Positions 16,148 through 26,168 of a stretch of 64,000 nucleotides of DNA are shown one piece after another (positions within the stretch are counted from its first letter, which is position 1; each line of letters begins with the position of its first letter). The notes under the pieces are model-generated. The model was not told the origin of the DNA. It saw nothing but the letters and a program-made list of their open reading frames with translations, and did not search any database. Position numbers and translations under genes: made by a program. The DNA is from Verrucomicrobiaceae bacterium UBA7681 (GTDB lineage Bacteria > Verrucomicrobiota > Verrucomicrobiia > Verrucomicrobiales > Verrucomicrobiaceae): assembly GCA_002482965.1 (NCBI GenBank), contig DLGZ01000060.1:58514-122513 (forward strand), in the 5' to 3' direction.

Positions 16148-16762
16148 ATGAAAGAACTCAAAACATTGCTCATTGATGACCTGGTCCAACGGGTCAACGC
16201 CTCTCCATTCCTGTTCGTCGTCGATTACACCGGCCTGAAGGTCGCCAAATTCGCCGAACTGCGCAAGCGCCTCGGCGTTGTCGGAGCGGAGATTCACGTC
16301 TTCAAAAACAACCTCGTGAAGAAGGCTGCTGAAAAGGCCGGCTATCCAGGTGATCTTAGTACCCACCTCACTGGCCAAAGCGCCTTCGTGACAGGTGCCA
16401 AGGACGTTTTCGGCGCGGCCAAGATCCTCAAGAATTTCCACGCCGAGTTCGAAAAGCCGGTGATGAAAGCTGGCGTGCTCGACGGCAATCTGCTGGACAC
16501 CGCGGCGATCAAAATCCTTGCCGATCTGCCCTCCCGCGAAGTGCTGCTCTCCCAGCTCCTCGGTATGCTCCAGGCTCCGGCTTCCGCCCTCGCCCGCGTG
16601 CTCAAAGCCAAGGCCGATAAAGACGGCGCTCCTGCTGAAGAAGCTGCTGCTGAAGCCGCTCCCGCTGCTGAAGCCGCACCTGCTGCTGAAGCCGCACCTG
16701 CTGCTGAAGCTGCTCCTGCTGCTGAAGCTGCTCCTGCTGCTGAAGCTGCCCCTGCCGCTTAA
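16148..16762 (+). CDS. rplJ: 50S ribosomal protein L10 with Ala/Pro/Glu repeat tail
   Basis: A 204-residue protein. Residues 1 to about 160 match L10: it starts with MKELKTLLIDDLVQRVNA, has RKRLGVVGAEIHVFKNNLVKKAAE, and LLSQLLGMLQAPASALARVL, the helix that carries L7/L12 dimers. After about residue 165 there is a tail of six to seven near-perfect EAAPAA repeats encoded by an 18-bp tandem DNA repeat (about 16645-16758), longer than in typical L10 (about 165-175 residues). L10 anchors the L7/L12 stalk. The first 19 bases after rplA leave no room for a separate leader. Confidence 0.97.
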   Translation: MKELKTLLIDDLVQRVNASPFLFVVDYTGLKVAKFAELRKRLGVVGAEIHVFKNNLVKKAAEKAGYPGDLSTHLTGQSAFVTGAKDVFGAAKILKNFHAEFEKPVMKAGVLDGNLLDTAAIKILADLPSREVLLSQLLGMLQAPASALARVLKAKADKDGAPAEEAAAEAAPAAEAAPAAEAAPAAEAAPAAEAAPAAEAAPAA

Positions 16763-16826
16763 CCCCATTTGATTAGATGGCCCGTCACACGGCCTGAATA
16801 CCCCAACACCCAATGGTTCCTCGCCG

Positions 16827-16865
16827 GAGCAAAAGCTTTTGCTCTTAATTTATCCGCAGCTGCGG
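16827..16865 (+). promoter_or_regulatory. Two perfect palindromes in the rplJ-rplL gap
   Basis: GAGCAAAAGCTTTTGCTC (16827-16844) and CCGCAGCTGCGG (16854-16865) are perfect palindromes in the 128-base gap between rplJ and rplL. The first is followed by TTAATTTAT. They could adjust the L10:L12 expression ratio as RNA hairpins or be cleavage sites; no function is shown. Confidence 0.5.
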
Positions 16866-16890
16866 AACGCGGCGACACCGACAAAATAAT

Positions 16891-17265
16891 ATGGCTGACC
16901 TGAATAAAATCGTTGAAGAACTGAGTGGCTTGACCGTCCTGCAAGTTGCTGAACTCGTGAAATCCCTCGAAGAGAAGTGGGGCGTTAGCGCCGCTGCTCC
17001 TGCCGCCGCTGCCGCCACTGGTGGTCCTGCTGCCGCCGCTGTGGAAGAAAAAACCGAGTTCGACGTCGTCCTGACCGAAGCTGGCACCAACAAAATTGGC
17101 GTCATCAAAGAAGTCCGTGGCGTTGTTCCTGGCCTTGGCCTTGCAGAAGCGAAGAAGCTTGTCGAAAGCGCTCCGCAGACCCTCAAGGAAGGCTGCAAAA
17201 AGGAAGAAGCCGAAGAGATCAAGAAGAAATTGGAAGCCGCTGGCGCCAAAGTCACGATCAAGTAG
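16891..17265 (+). CDS. rplL: 50S ribosomal protein L7/L12
   Basis: A 124-residue protein with an N-terminal dimerisation helix pair (LNKIVEELSGLTVLQVAELV, about residues 4-23), an Ala-rich hinge at about 32-52, and the conserved C-terminal domain (EFDVVLTEAGTNKIGVIKEV, GLGLAEAKKLVESAP, AKVTIK). L7/L12 recruits translation factors to the ribosome. Located 128 bases after rplJ. Confidence 0.98.
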   Translation: MADLNKIVEELSGLTVLQVAELVKSLEEKWGVSAAAPAAAAATGGPAAAAVEEKTEFDVVLTEAGTNKIGVIKEVRGVVPGLGLAEAKKLVESAPQTLKEGCKKEEAEEIKKKLEAAGAKVTIK

Positions 17266-17646
17266 TCTTAAGTTCCTGCTCTTTTCCGCGTGGCGTCTGC
17301 CATTATCCGCAGCGCCGCGCGGTCAGGAGCATTTTCAAGTTAGTGTCAGTCTCAATCCCCCGTTCGTTTCGTTACATCGCATGCCCGCAACCGCCCGTGA
17401 TCCCCGCTTGAACCTCCGCAGCCAGTGCTACGGTTCCGGGACACCACGCGAATTGCCGCCTGCTTACGACAAATTTCCTGGCCTGAATCCGGACTCGTTT
17501 CTGGATTCCGGCTGCTTCGTTTTTGCGACAACCGTAAATAATGCCGGGCTGGCCGCCTGACATTATTCTTTTGTTGCTTCGCGGAACTCACATTTCCGCA
17601 TCCCGTGCCACCGCCCATCGCCCCCTAACCGCCTCATCACTGCCTT
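17266..17646 (+). other. rplL-rpoB intergenic region
   Basis: A 381-base gap with no gene that I can support. It contains a candidate attenuator (17481-17524) and a GCGGAA/TTCCGC hairpin (17581-17599) shortly before rpoB. In well-studied bacteria this gap holds an attenuator and RNA processing sites that set the ratio of ribosomal to polymerase expression. Confidence 0.5.
17481..17524 (+). terminator. Candidate attenuator before rpoB
   Basis: Left arm GCCTGAATCC (17481-17490) and right arm GGATTCCGGC (17503-17512) form a 9-bp stem with one mismatch. TTTTT follows at 17520-17524, 8 bases after the stem. The layout resembles a leaky intrinsic terminator in the rplL-rpoB gap. Confidence 0.5.
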
Positions 17647-20600
17647 ATGTCCCAGCGCACCAACTTTGGCAAAATCCACGAAGTAGCCGAGCCCCCAAAT
17701 CTCATCGAGATTCAGCTCCGCTCATACGAGGAATTTCTCCAGAAAAACATCTCGCCCTCGAAGCGCAAAGACCTCGGCCTCCAGGCCGTGTTCCGGGAGG
17801 TCTTCCCGATCACCAGCTATGATGAGAAGATGACCCTCGATTTCGTCATGTACGAAATCGGAGATCCCAAGCTCAGCTCCCTCGAAGCCATCCATGAGGC
17901 CGAGACCTTCAGCGCCCCGCTGTACGTGACCTATGAGCTCAAAGACGAGCAGGGTGCGAAGCAGGAACGCGTGTACATGGGTGAAATCCCCCTCATGACG
18001 GTGCGCGGCACCTTCGTCATCAACGGTGCAGAGCGTGTGGTCGTCTCCCAGCTCCATCGTTCCCCTGGTATCTGCTTTGAAACCAGCCAGCATCTCAATG
18101 GCCGCTGGCTCCACGGCTTCCGCATCATTCCTGACCGCGGTACCTGGCTCGAAGTGCAGTTCGACACGAACGACCTGCTCTACGTCTATCTCGACCGCCG
18201 CCGCCGCCGTCGTAAGTTCCTGGCCACCACGCTCCTGCGCGTCATCGGCTTCCCGGGCGATGAGGACATCCTCAAACTCTTCTACGAAATCCAGGACCTC
18301 AAGCTCAAGGACAACCTCCCCGAAGAAGAAGTCGCCACCAAGATCCTCTTCAAGGACATCCTCGACGGCGAACTCATCGTGGCGCGTGCCTACGAGCCGC
18401 TGACCTCCGGCGTCATCCGCCAGCTCATCCAGCTTGGCCACAAATCCGTCAAAGTCGTCACCGCCTCCCCGGATGACCTCCTCATCACCTCCCTTCGCAA
18501 GGACACCGCGAAGGATGAAGATGAAGCTCTGAAGGAAATCTACCGCCGTCTGCGTCCGGGCGATCCTCCGACCACGCCAAACGCACGCGCCCTTGTGAAG
18601 CGCCTCTTCTTCGATCCGAAGCGTTATGACCTCACCCGCGTCGGCCGTTACAAGATCAATCAGAAGCTCTCGCTGAAGACCGACACCGAAATGCGCATCC
18701 TCACCGCTGAGGACGTCATTTCCGCACTGCGCTACCTCTTCCACTTGCGTGAAGGTCAGGGCATTCTGGATGATATTGACCATCTCGGCAGCCGCCGTGT
18801 GCGTGCCGTCGGTGAATTGCTCGCCAACCAGTGCCGCGTGGGTCTTTCCCGCACCGAGCGTCTGGTCAAGGAGCGCATGACCCTGTTCGACGTGAACATG
18901 GACACCATGACTCCTGCCAAGCTCGTCAATCCGAAGGCGCTTTCCGCCGTCGTGCGTGACTTCTTCGGCCGCAGCCAGCTTTCCCAGTTCATGGATCAGA
19001 TTAATCCTCTGGCCGAACTGACCCACAAACGTCGTCTCTCCGCACTCGGGCCTGGTGGTCTGAATCGTGACCGCGCCGGCTTCGAAGTTCGTGACGTTCA
19101 TCCGTCCCATTACGGCCGTATCTGCCCGATTGAGACCCCAGAAGGTCCGAACATCGGTCTGATCAACTCCCTCGGCAGCTATGCCCGCATCAACGAATTC
19201 GGCTTCATCGAAACGCCGTATCGTCCGGTGAAGGACAGCGTCGTCTCGGAAAAGATCGAGTATCTCACCGCCGACCAGGAAGAGAAGCATTACATCGCCC
19301 AGTCGAACAATCCGATCGACGAAAAAGGCCACTACAAAGGCAGCAAGATCACCGTCCGCTATCGCGGCGAGTTCATCGAAGTCGAACCAGCGATGGTGAC
19401 CCTCATGGACGTGTCGCCGAAGCAGCTCGTTTCCGTGGCTGCCGCGCTCATCCCGTTCCTTGAGCATGATGACGCCAACCGCGCGCTGATGGGTTCTAAC
19501 ATGCAACGCCAGGGCGTGCCTCTCCTTGAAGGTGAGTCCCCGCTCGTCGGCACCGGCATGGAAGGCAAGGCTGCCCGTGACTCCCGCTCCGTGATCGTCG
19601 CTGATGCCAACGGCACCGTCGCTGCTGCGACTGCTGACGTCATCATCGTCACCAAGGACGGCAACCTGCCGATCAAGGACGACAAGTTCCTGGAAAACCC
19701 GATCAAGTCTGTGCAAACCGACGAAGACAAGGGCACCCACGTGTATCCTCTTCGCAAGTTTGGCCGCAGCAACGCCGGCACCTGCATCAACCAGAAGCCT
19801 CTGGTGAAGCGTGGTCAGAAGATCAAGAAGGGCGATGTCATCGCCGACGGTCCTTGCACCGACCAGGGTGAGCTTGCCATCGGCAAGAACATGCTCGTCG
19901 CGTTCATGCCTTGGAACGGTTACAACTTCGAAGATGCCATCACCATCAGCCGCCGCGTGGTCAAGGAGGACATCTACACCTCCATTCACATCGAAGACTT
20001 CGAAGTCATCGCTCGTGACACCAAGCTTGGGCCTGAAGAAATCACGCGTGACATCCCGAACGTCGGTGATGAAGCACTGAAGAACCTCGACGCCCAGGGC
20101 GTCGTGCGCATCGGTGCTGAAGTGAAGCCTGGCGACATCCTTGTCGGCAAGATCACCCCGAAATCCGAAACCGAACTCGCTCCTGAAGAACGCCTCCTGC
20201 GCGCCATCTTCGGTGAGAAGGCTGCTGACGTGAAGGACACCTCCCTGCGTGTTCCCTCCGGCTGCACCGGCATCATCATGGACGTCCGCATCGCCCAGCG
20301 CGGCATGGGCGCCGACTCTGAGAAGGAGAAGCTCTCCCCTTCCGAGTACAAGAAGCACATCAAGCAGATCGAAGAAGACTATCGTGCGAAGAAGGAAGAC
20401 CTCACCGAGCAGCTCACCGAGCGTCTCTCTGACATCCTTCTCAACGAGAAGATCCCTCTCGACATCGTGAACGGTCAGACCGGCGAGCCTCTCGTCGGCG
20501 CGAACAAGAAGATCACGAAGACGATGCTTCGCCACGTGGCTGAAAGCTACGACACCATCGAAATCGACCCGAGCCCGATCCGTAACAAGATCTTCGACAT

Positions 20601-21507
20601 CATCCAGACCTTCGAACAGAAGTTCTCCGATGCCGACATGGAACGTGAGCGCAACCTCGACAAAATCGAGTCCAGCGAAGACACCGCCGACAGTGGCGTC
20701 GTCAAGCAGGTCCGCGTCTTCCTCGCCAGCAAGCGCAAGCTTTCGGTGGGTGACAAGATGGCCGGCCGCCACGGAAACAAGGGCATCGTTGCCAACATCG
20801 TTCCCGAAGAAGACATGCCGTTCCTCGAAAACGGATCGCCTGTCGACATCGTGCTGAACCCCCTCGGCGTGCCATCACGCATGAACGTGGGTCAGGTGCT
20901 TGAAACCCATCTCGGCCTTGCCGCGAAGGCTCTGGGCATGAAGATCGCCACACCGGTGTTCGACGGTATTCCTGAGTCCAAGATCATGGAATACATCAAG
21001 GACGCCAAGAAGGTTCCTGGCTACGAATGGATGGGTCTCAACGGCAAGTCGAAGCTCTATGACGGTCGCACTGGTGACGCCTTCAGCCTCGATGTCGTCG
21101 TCGGCTACATCTACATGCTGAAGCTGAACCACCTTGTCGCAGATAAGATCCACGCCCGTGCGGTCGGACCTTACTCGCTCGTCACGCAGCAGCCTCTGGG
21201 TGGTAAAGCCCAATACGGCGGCCAGCGTTTCGGGGAAATGGAAGTCTGGGCGCTCGAAGCCTACGGCGCCGCCTTCACGCTGCAGGAACTCCTCACCGTC
21301 AAGTCTGACGATGTTCAGGGCCGCACGCGCATCTATGAGCAGATCGTCAAAGGCGACCACGCTCTTGAAGCCGGCACGCCTGAGTCCTTCAACGTGCTCA
21401 TCAAGGAAATGCAGTCCCTCGGCCTCGATGTGAAGGTGCATAAACGCGCCAACGCCAATGCTGATGCGGAAGCACTCGAAAACTTTGCTTCCTCGGCGGG
21501 TGCCTAA
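17647..21507 (+). CDS. rpoB: DNA-directed RNA polymerase subunit beta
   Basis: A 1,286-residue full-length beta subunit. The rifampicin-binding segment SQLSQFMDQINPLAELTHKR is present around residue 445, with the usual Asp, His and Ser positions retained. Further on are RDVHPSHYGRICPIETPEGP, NMLVAFMPWNGYNFEDAI, KLSVGDKMAGRHGNKGIV and a C-terminal GGKAQYGGQRFGEMEVWALE. It forms the catalytic core with beta-prime. Start at MSQRTNFGKIHEVAEPPN. The 55-base spacing to rpoC fits co-transcription. Confidence 0.99.
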   Translation: MSQRTNFGKIHEVAEPPNLIEIQLRSYEEFLQKNISPSKRKDLGLQAVFREVFPITSYDEKMTLDFVMYEIGDPKLSSLEAIHEAETFSAPLYVTYELKDEQGAKQERVYMGEIPLMTVRGTFVINGAERVVVSQLHRSPGICFETSQHLNGRWLHGFRIIPDRGTWLEVQFDTNDLLYVYLDRRRRRRKFLATTLLRVIGFPGDEDILKLFYEIQDLKLKDNLPEEEVATKILFKDILDGELIVARAYEPLTSGVIRQLIQLGHKSVKVVTASPDDLLITSLRKDTAKDEDEALKEIYRRLRPGDPPTTPNARALVKRLFFDPKRYDLTRVGRYKINQKLSLKTDTEMRILTAEDVISALRYLFHLREGQGILDDIDHLGSRRVRAVGELLANQCRVGLSRTERLVKERMTLFDVNMDTMTPAKLVNPKALSAVVRDFFGRSQLSQFMDQINPLAELTHKRRLSALGPGGLNRDRAGFEVRDVHPSHYGRICPIETPEGPNIGLINSLGSYARINEFGFIETPYRPVKDSVVSEKIEYLTADQEEKHYIAQSNNPIDEKGHYKGSKITVRYRGEFIEVEPAMVTLMDVSPKQLVSVAAALIPFLEHDDANRALMGSNMQRQGVPLLEGESPLVGTGMEGKAARDSRSVIVADANGTVAAATADVIIVTKDGNLPIKDDKFLENPIKSVQTDEDKGTHVYPLRKFGRSNAGTCINQKPLVKRGQKIKKGDVIADGPCTDQGELAIGKNMLVAFMPWNGYNFEDAITISRRVVKEDIYTSIHIEDFEVIARDTKLGPEEITRDIPNVGDEALKNLDAQGVVRIGAEVKPGDILVGKITPKSETELAPEERLLRAIFGEKAADVKDTSLRVPSGCTGIIMDVRIAQRGMGADSEKEKLSPSEYKKHIKQIEEDYRAKKEDLTEQLTERLSDILLNEKIPLDIVNGQTGEPLVGANKKITKTMLRHVAESYDTIEIDPSPIRNKIFDIIQTFEQKFSDADMERERNLDKIESSEDTADSGVVKQVRVFLASKRKLSVGDKMAGRHGNKGIVANIVPEEDMPFLENGSPVDIVLNPLGVPSRMNVGQVLETHLGLAAKALGMKIATPVFDGIPESKIMEYIKDAKKVPGYEWMGLNGKSKLYDGRTGDAFSLDVVVGYIYMLKLNHLVADKIHARAVGPYSLVTQQPLGGKAQYGGQRFGEMEVWALEAYGAAFTLQELLTVKSDDVQGRTRIYEQIVKGDHALEAGTPESFNVLIKEMQSLGLDVKVHKRANANADAEALENFASSAGA

Positions 21508-21562
21508 CCCGTCTTCCCCCCAGTAACCCAGCGCATAAACCTGCCACACATCTCCACACATC

Positions 21563-24500
21563 ATGAATGCTGACGCGAGCTTGAAAGAAATCTTCGGGGA
21601 ACCCAAACACGGCGAGGAGTTCGACTATGTGTCGATCTGTATCGCCTCTGCGGATCGCACCCGCTCCTGGTCCTCCGGTGAAGTTAAGAATCCAGAAACC
21701 ATCAACTATCGTACCTTCAAGCCTGAAAAAGGCGGCTTGTTCTGCGAACGTATCTTCGGACCCACCCGTGACTGGGAGTGCGCCTGCGGCAAGTACAAGC
21801 GCATCAAGCACAAGGGTGTCGTTTGCGACCGCTGCGGTGTTGAAGTGACCCTGTCCCGCGTTCGTCGCGAGCGCATGGGCCACATCGAACTCGCCGTGCC
21901 AGTGACGCACATCTGGTTCTACAAGTGCATGCCTTCCCGTATCGGCCTCATGCTCGACATGACCGCCCGTTCGTTGGAGCGCGTGATCTATTATGAAGAC
22001 TACATGGTCATTGATCCAGGCAGCACCCCGCTTCAGCGCGGCCAGCTCCTGACCGAAGTCGATCTTCGTGAAGCCGAAGAGCAGTACGGTGCAGACGCCT
22101 TCCGCGTCGGCATGGGTGCTCAGGCCATCCGCGACATTTTCGCCCAGCTCAATCTGGCGGACGTGACCAAGGAACTCGAAGAGGCGATGACCAAGACGCG
22201 CTCCAAGCAGATCCGCAAGAAGCTCGCCAAGCGCCTCAAGCTCTGCCAGGGCTTCGCCGAAAGCCACAGCCGTCCTGAGTGGATGATCCTCGAAGTGCTG
22301 CCGGTCATCCCGCCAGACCTTCGCCCTCTCGTTCCTCTCGAAGGCGGCCGCTTTGCGACCTCCGACTTGAACGATCTCTATCGTCGCGTCATCAACCGCA
22401 ACAACCGTCTCAAGAACCTCCTTCAGCTTCGCACGCCGGATGTCATCATCCGTAACGAAAAGCGCATGCTGCAGGAAGCTGTGGACGCCTTGTTCGACAA
22501 CGGCCGCCATGGCCGCCCAGTGACTGGCGCAGGCAATCGCCCGCTGAAGTCCATGTCCGACATGCTCAAGGGCAAGTCCGGCCGCTTCCGTCAGAACCTT
22601 CTCGGCAAGCGCGTCGATTACTCCGGCCGTTCCGTCATCGTTATCGGACCTGACCTTCTGCTGCACCAATGCGGTCTGCCGAAGAAGATGGCCCTCGTGC
22701 TGTTCGAACCCTTCATCATCCGCCGTCTCAAGGAGATGGGCTTGGTGCACACCGTGCGCTCCGCGAAGAAGATGATCGAACGCCGCACGCCTGAAGTGTG
22801 GGACATCCTGGACGAAGTGACCAAGGGTCACCCCGTTCTCCTCAATCGTGCTCCGACCCTCCATCGTCTTTCGATCCAGGCTTTCGAGCCGAAGCTCATC
22901 GAAGGTGACGCCATTCGTGTGCATCCCCTCGTTTGTACGGCCTACAACGCCGACTTCGACGGTGACCAAATGGCCGTCCACGTTCCGCTTTCCATCGAAG
23001 CTCAGATGGAAGCCCGCCTGCTCATGCTTGCGCCGAACAACCTGTTCAGCCCTGCCAGCGGCAAGCCGGTGATGAATCCTTCCCAGGACATTCCTCTGGG
23101 TTGCTACTTCCTCACCTACCTCCGTGAGTTCCCGAACCAGGACGCCAAGGCGAAGAAGGGTGATGTCGAAGGCCGCGTGCCGATCTTCAACGACGCCTCC
23201 GAAGTCGAGTTCGCCATTTCCGAAGGCGGCTTGACGGTGAACGACAAGGTGCGTTTCCGCAATCCTGACTGGAATATGCCGAAGCGTCCGTTTGGTGACG
23301 GCAGCAAGGCCGTGATCGAAACCACCGCAGGTCGTATCCTTTTCAACGAAACCTGGCCTGAAGGCCTCGGCTTCATCAACACCACCGTCGGCAAGAAGCA
23401 GATCTCTGACATCATCTGGCGCTGCTTCCAGACCGTGGGCCAGAAGGAAACCGTCAACGCGCTCGACCGTCTTAAGACGCTCGGCTTCCGCGAAGCGACT
23501 CGTTCCGGTTGTTCCATCGGTATCACCGACATGGTCATCCCGACCGCCAAGGCCGCTGGTCTTGAAAACGCCTACAAGCAGATCGAAGAAATCGAGAAGC
23601 AGTATCGCCGTGGTATTATCACCAATGGTGAGCGCTATCAGAAGATCATCGACATCTGGACGCAGGTGGGTGAAATCGTCGCCGACGAACTCTTCCGCAC
23701 GCTGGAATACAACGAGGGCAAGAAGCACCACAACCCGCTCTACGTCATGGTGAACTCGGGTGCCCGAGGCAACCGTACGCAGATCAAGCAGCTTGCGGGT
23801 ATGCGCGGTCTGATGGCCAAGCCTTCCGGTGAAATTATCGAACGTCCGATCACCTCGAACTTCCGTGAAGGTCTGAGCGTTCTCGAATACTTCATCTCCA
23901 CTCACGGTGCTCGTAAAGGCCTTGCCGATACCGCCCTTAAGACGGCTGACTCCGGGTACATGACCCGTAAGCTCGTCGATGTGTCCCAGGACGTCATTGT
24001 CACTGAAGAAGATTGCGGCACGGTTAATGGCATCACGCTCGCTTCCATCTATCAGGGTGATGAAGAAATCGTCGATCTCAAGACCCGCGTCTATGGCCGT
24101 GTCTCCTGCGAAACGATCCATGATCCCGTGGACAAGAGCGTCGTCATCAAGGCCGGTCAGCTCGCTTCCGAAAAAGAAGCCGCTCACCTTGCGAAGATCG
24201 GCGTCGAGAAGCTCAAGATCCGCTCCGTGCTCACTTGCGAAAGCAAGCGCGGTTGCTGCTCGAAGTGCTACGGCCTCCACCTCGCCACGCATAAAATGGC
24301 ACGAATCGGCGAAGCCGTCGGCATCGTCGCTGCTCAGTCCATCGGTGAACCCGGAACGCAGCTCACCATGCGTACCTTCCACGTGGGTGGTGCTGCTACT
24401 GCCTCCTTCAAGCAGCCCTTCATCAACGTTAAAAACGCTGGTACGGTCAAGTACACCGACATGCGTGCGGTTACCACGATCGAAGGCACCTGGATCGCCC

Positions 24501-25702
24501 TTACCAAAAACGGTATCCTCTCCATCCATGACGACGACGGTCGCGAACTCGAAAGCCACAAGCTGGTCACGGGTGCCGTTATCGCCGTTGAAGACGGTGG
24601 CAAGGTCAAGAAGGGCCAGCAGGTCGTTACTTGGGATCCGTATAACGTGCCGATTATCACCGAGAAGGCTGGTAAGCTGGAGTTCCGCGACATGATCTCG
24701 GGCATCACGATCACCAAGGAAAAGAACGAGTCCACCGGCAACGAAGAAACCGTCGTCATCGAGCACAAGGAAGACCTTCATCCGCAGGTCGTCGTTGTGA
24801 ATCCGAAGACGCACGAAGTTCTCGCCAGCTACACCATTCCAGCCGGCGCTCACTTGAGCGTGAAGAACAACGAGAAGGTCGAAGCAGGTACCACCATCGC
24901 CAAGACGCCACGTAAGGCTTCTAAAACGAAGGACATTACCGGTGGTCTTCCACGTGTGGCCGAACTCTTCGAAGCTCGTAAGCCAAAGGACGCCTGCGAA
25001 ATCGCCCGTATCGATGGTACGGTTGAAATCGGCGGCCTGGTCCGTGGCAAGCGCCGCGTGATCGTCACCGACAACAAGACCGGCCAGCAGGAAGAACATC
25101 TCATTCCCCGCAGCAAGCACATCTTGCTGTTCAACGGCGACCACGTCAGCAAAGGCGACCAGATCACAGACGGTCCAGTCGTTCCGCATGACCTCCTCGA
25201 AATTCTTGGCCCACAGGCTCTCCGCGAGCATTTGGTCACCGAAGTTCAGGAAGTGTACCGTGCGCAGGGTGTGGAAATCAATGACAAGCACGTTGAGATC
25301 ATCATCCGTCAGATGCTGCGCAAGGTGAAGGTCACCGACACCGGCGATACCGAGTTCCTCTGGGGCGACCAGATCGACCGCGGCGAGTTCGAGAAGGAAA
25401 ACAACCGTGTCACCGAAGAAGGCGGCAAGCCTGCGGAAGCAGAGCCCGTCCTCCTCGGCATCACCAAGGCTTCCATCGAAACCGAATCCTTCATCTCGGC
25501 TGCTTCCTTCCAGGACACCACCCGTGTGCTCACCGAAGCCGCCACCCTTGCCAAGTCCGACTTCCTGCGCGGCTTCAAGGAAAACGTCATCATGGGTCAC
25601 CTCATCCCGGCTGGCACTGGCTTCATCACCAACCGCAACTTCGAACTCCACGAAACCGAGCGCCCAGCGCTGCCTGCCATCGTGGAAGAAGACGCGGCGT
25701 AA
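21563..25702 (+). CDS. rpoC: DNA-directed RNA polymerase subunit beta-prime
   Basis: A 1,379-residue full-length beta-prime subunit. The N-terminal zinc site appears as CACGKYKRIKHKGVVCDRCG at about residue 73. The Mg-binding active-site motif NADFDGDQM is at about residue 463. A second zinc site CESKRGCCSKCYG lies near residue 893 and is followed by the trigger-loop area (IGEPGTQLTMRTFHVGG). The end (LLGITKASIETESFISAASF, GFKENVIMGHLIPAGTG) is typical. Length is normal for a form without large lineage inserts. An intrinsic terminator follows. Confidence 0.99.
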   Translation: MNADASLKEIFGEPKHGEEFDYVSICIASADRTRSWSSGEVKNPETINYRTFKPEKGGLFCERIFGPTRDWECACGKYKRIKHKGVVCDRCGVEVTLSRVRRERMGHIELAVPVTHIWFYKCMPSRIGLMLDMTARSLERVIYYEDYMVIDPGSTPLQRGQLLTEVDLREAEEQYGADAFRVGMGAQAIRDIFAQLNLADVTKELEEAMTKTRSKQIRKKLAKRLKLCQGFAESHSRPEWMILEVLPVIPPDLRPLVPLEGGRFATSDLNDLYRRVINRNNRLKNLLQLRTPDVIIRNEKRMLQEAVDALFDNGRHGRPVTGAGNRPLKSMSDMLKGKSGRFRQNLLGKRVDYSGRSVIVIGPDLLLHQCGLPKKMALVLFEPFIIRRLKEMGLVHTVRSAKKMIERRTPEVWDILDEVTKGHPVLLNRAPTLHRLSIQAFEPKLIEGDAIRVHPLVCTAYNADFDGDQMAVHVPLSIEAQMEARLLMLAPNNLFSPASGKPVMNPSQDIPLGCYFLTYLREFPNQDAKAKKGDVEGRVPIFNDASEVEFAISEGGLTVNDKVRFRNPDWNMPKRPFGDGSKAVIETTAGRILFNETWPEGLGFINTTVGKKQISDIIWRCFQTVGQKETVNALDRLKTLGFREATRSGCSIGITDMVIPTAKAAGLENAYKQIEEIEKQYRRGIITNGERYQKIIDIWTQVGEIVADELFRTLEYNEGKKHHNPLYVMVNSGARGNRTQIKQLAGMRGLMAKPSGEIIERPITSNFREGLSVLEYFISTHGARKGLADTALKTADSGYMTRKLVDVSQDVIVTEEDCGTVNGITLASIYQGDEEIVDLKTRVYGRVSCETIHDPVDKSVVIKAGQLASEKEAAHLAKIGVEKLKIRSVLTCESKRGCCSKCYGLHLATHKMARIGEAVGIVAAQSIGEPGTQLTMRTFHVGGAATASFKQPFINVKNAGTVKYTDMRAVTTIEGTWIALTKNGILSIHDDDGRELESHKLVTGAVIAVEDGGKVKKGQQVVTWDPYNVPIITEKAGKLEFRDMISGITITKEKNESTGNEETVVIEHKEDLHPQVVVVNPKTHEVLASYTIPAGAHLSVKNNEKVEAGTTIAKTPRKASKTKDITGGLPRVAELFEARKPKDACEIARIDGTVEIGGLVRGKRRVIVTDNKTGQQEEHLIPRSKHILLFNGDHVSKGDQITDGPVVPHDLLEILGPQALREHLVTEVQEVYRAQGVEINDKHVEIIIRQMLRKVKVTDTGDTEFLWGDQIDRGEFEKENNRVTEEGGKPAEAEPVLLGITKASIETESFISAASFQDTTRVLTEAATLAKSDFLRGFKENVIMGHLIPAGTGFITNRNFELHETERPALPAIVEEDAA

Positions 25703-25727
25703 ACCTGCCAGTCCGTTCAAACCTTAC

Positions 25728-25763
25728 CCGCCTCCCTCGGTGCAAACCGTCGGAGGCGGTTTT
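25728..25763 (+). terminator. Intrinsic terminator after rpoC
   Basis: CCGCCTCC (25728-25735) pairs with GGAGGCGG (25752-25759), with an inner CGGT/ACCG stem around GCAA, followed by TTTTGCG. It lies 25 bases after the rpoC stop and closes the 13-kb gene cluster. Confidence 0.9.
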
Positions 25764-25933
25764 GCGTACGGGCCGCCAGGTGTGTCTTCGTTCTTGATGA
25801 TGAGCCGTGTCATCCCTGATGAATCGCTCAGGCATCCAATCGAAGCAGTGGGGACGAACCTATGGGTGAAACCAAGCATGACGCCTGCTGCGCCATGAGA
25901 TTTGCTTCATTCAATTCCTTCCCCCCAACACAG

Positions 25934-26149
25934 ATGAACACGATCTTGTTCCAAGGCGACTGGAACATCTTCAAAGGCAAGCTCAAGCAAGCCTGGGCCA
26001 TGCTCACAGGTGACGATCTGGAGTATGAGGAAGGCAAGACCGAGGTGTTCTTCGGCCGCATCCTGAAAAAGACCGGTGAGAAACGAGCCGCCATCGAAAG
26101 AACCAAGCGTGAGTGCCAAGAATTGCGGCAGCAGTTAGGCTGGTGCTAA
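25934..26149 (+). CDS. CsbD family stress-response protein
   Basis: A 71-residue protein starting MNTILFQGDWNIFKGKLKQA. The order W-xxx-KGKLKQAW followed by LTGDDLEYEEGK is the CsbD signature; the C-terminal part is charged and helical. CsbD-like proteins are small, hydrophilic and often controlled by general stress regulators; their molecular role is unclear. It stands alone between the rpoC terminator and a convergent lipoprotein gene. Confidence 0.85.
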   Translation: MNTILFQGDWNIFKGKLKQAWAMLTGDDLEYEEGKTEVFFGRILKKTGEKRAAIERTKRECQELRQQLGWC

Positions 26150-26168
26150 GCAAACGCCTGTCGGCCCC

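Noticed and set aside
17722..25720. Very long open frames antisense to rpoB and rpoC
   Set aside because: They mirror the sense genes' codon bias in GC-rich DNA and have no family similarity; the sense proteins are unambiguous.
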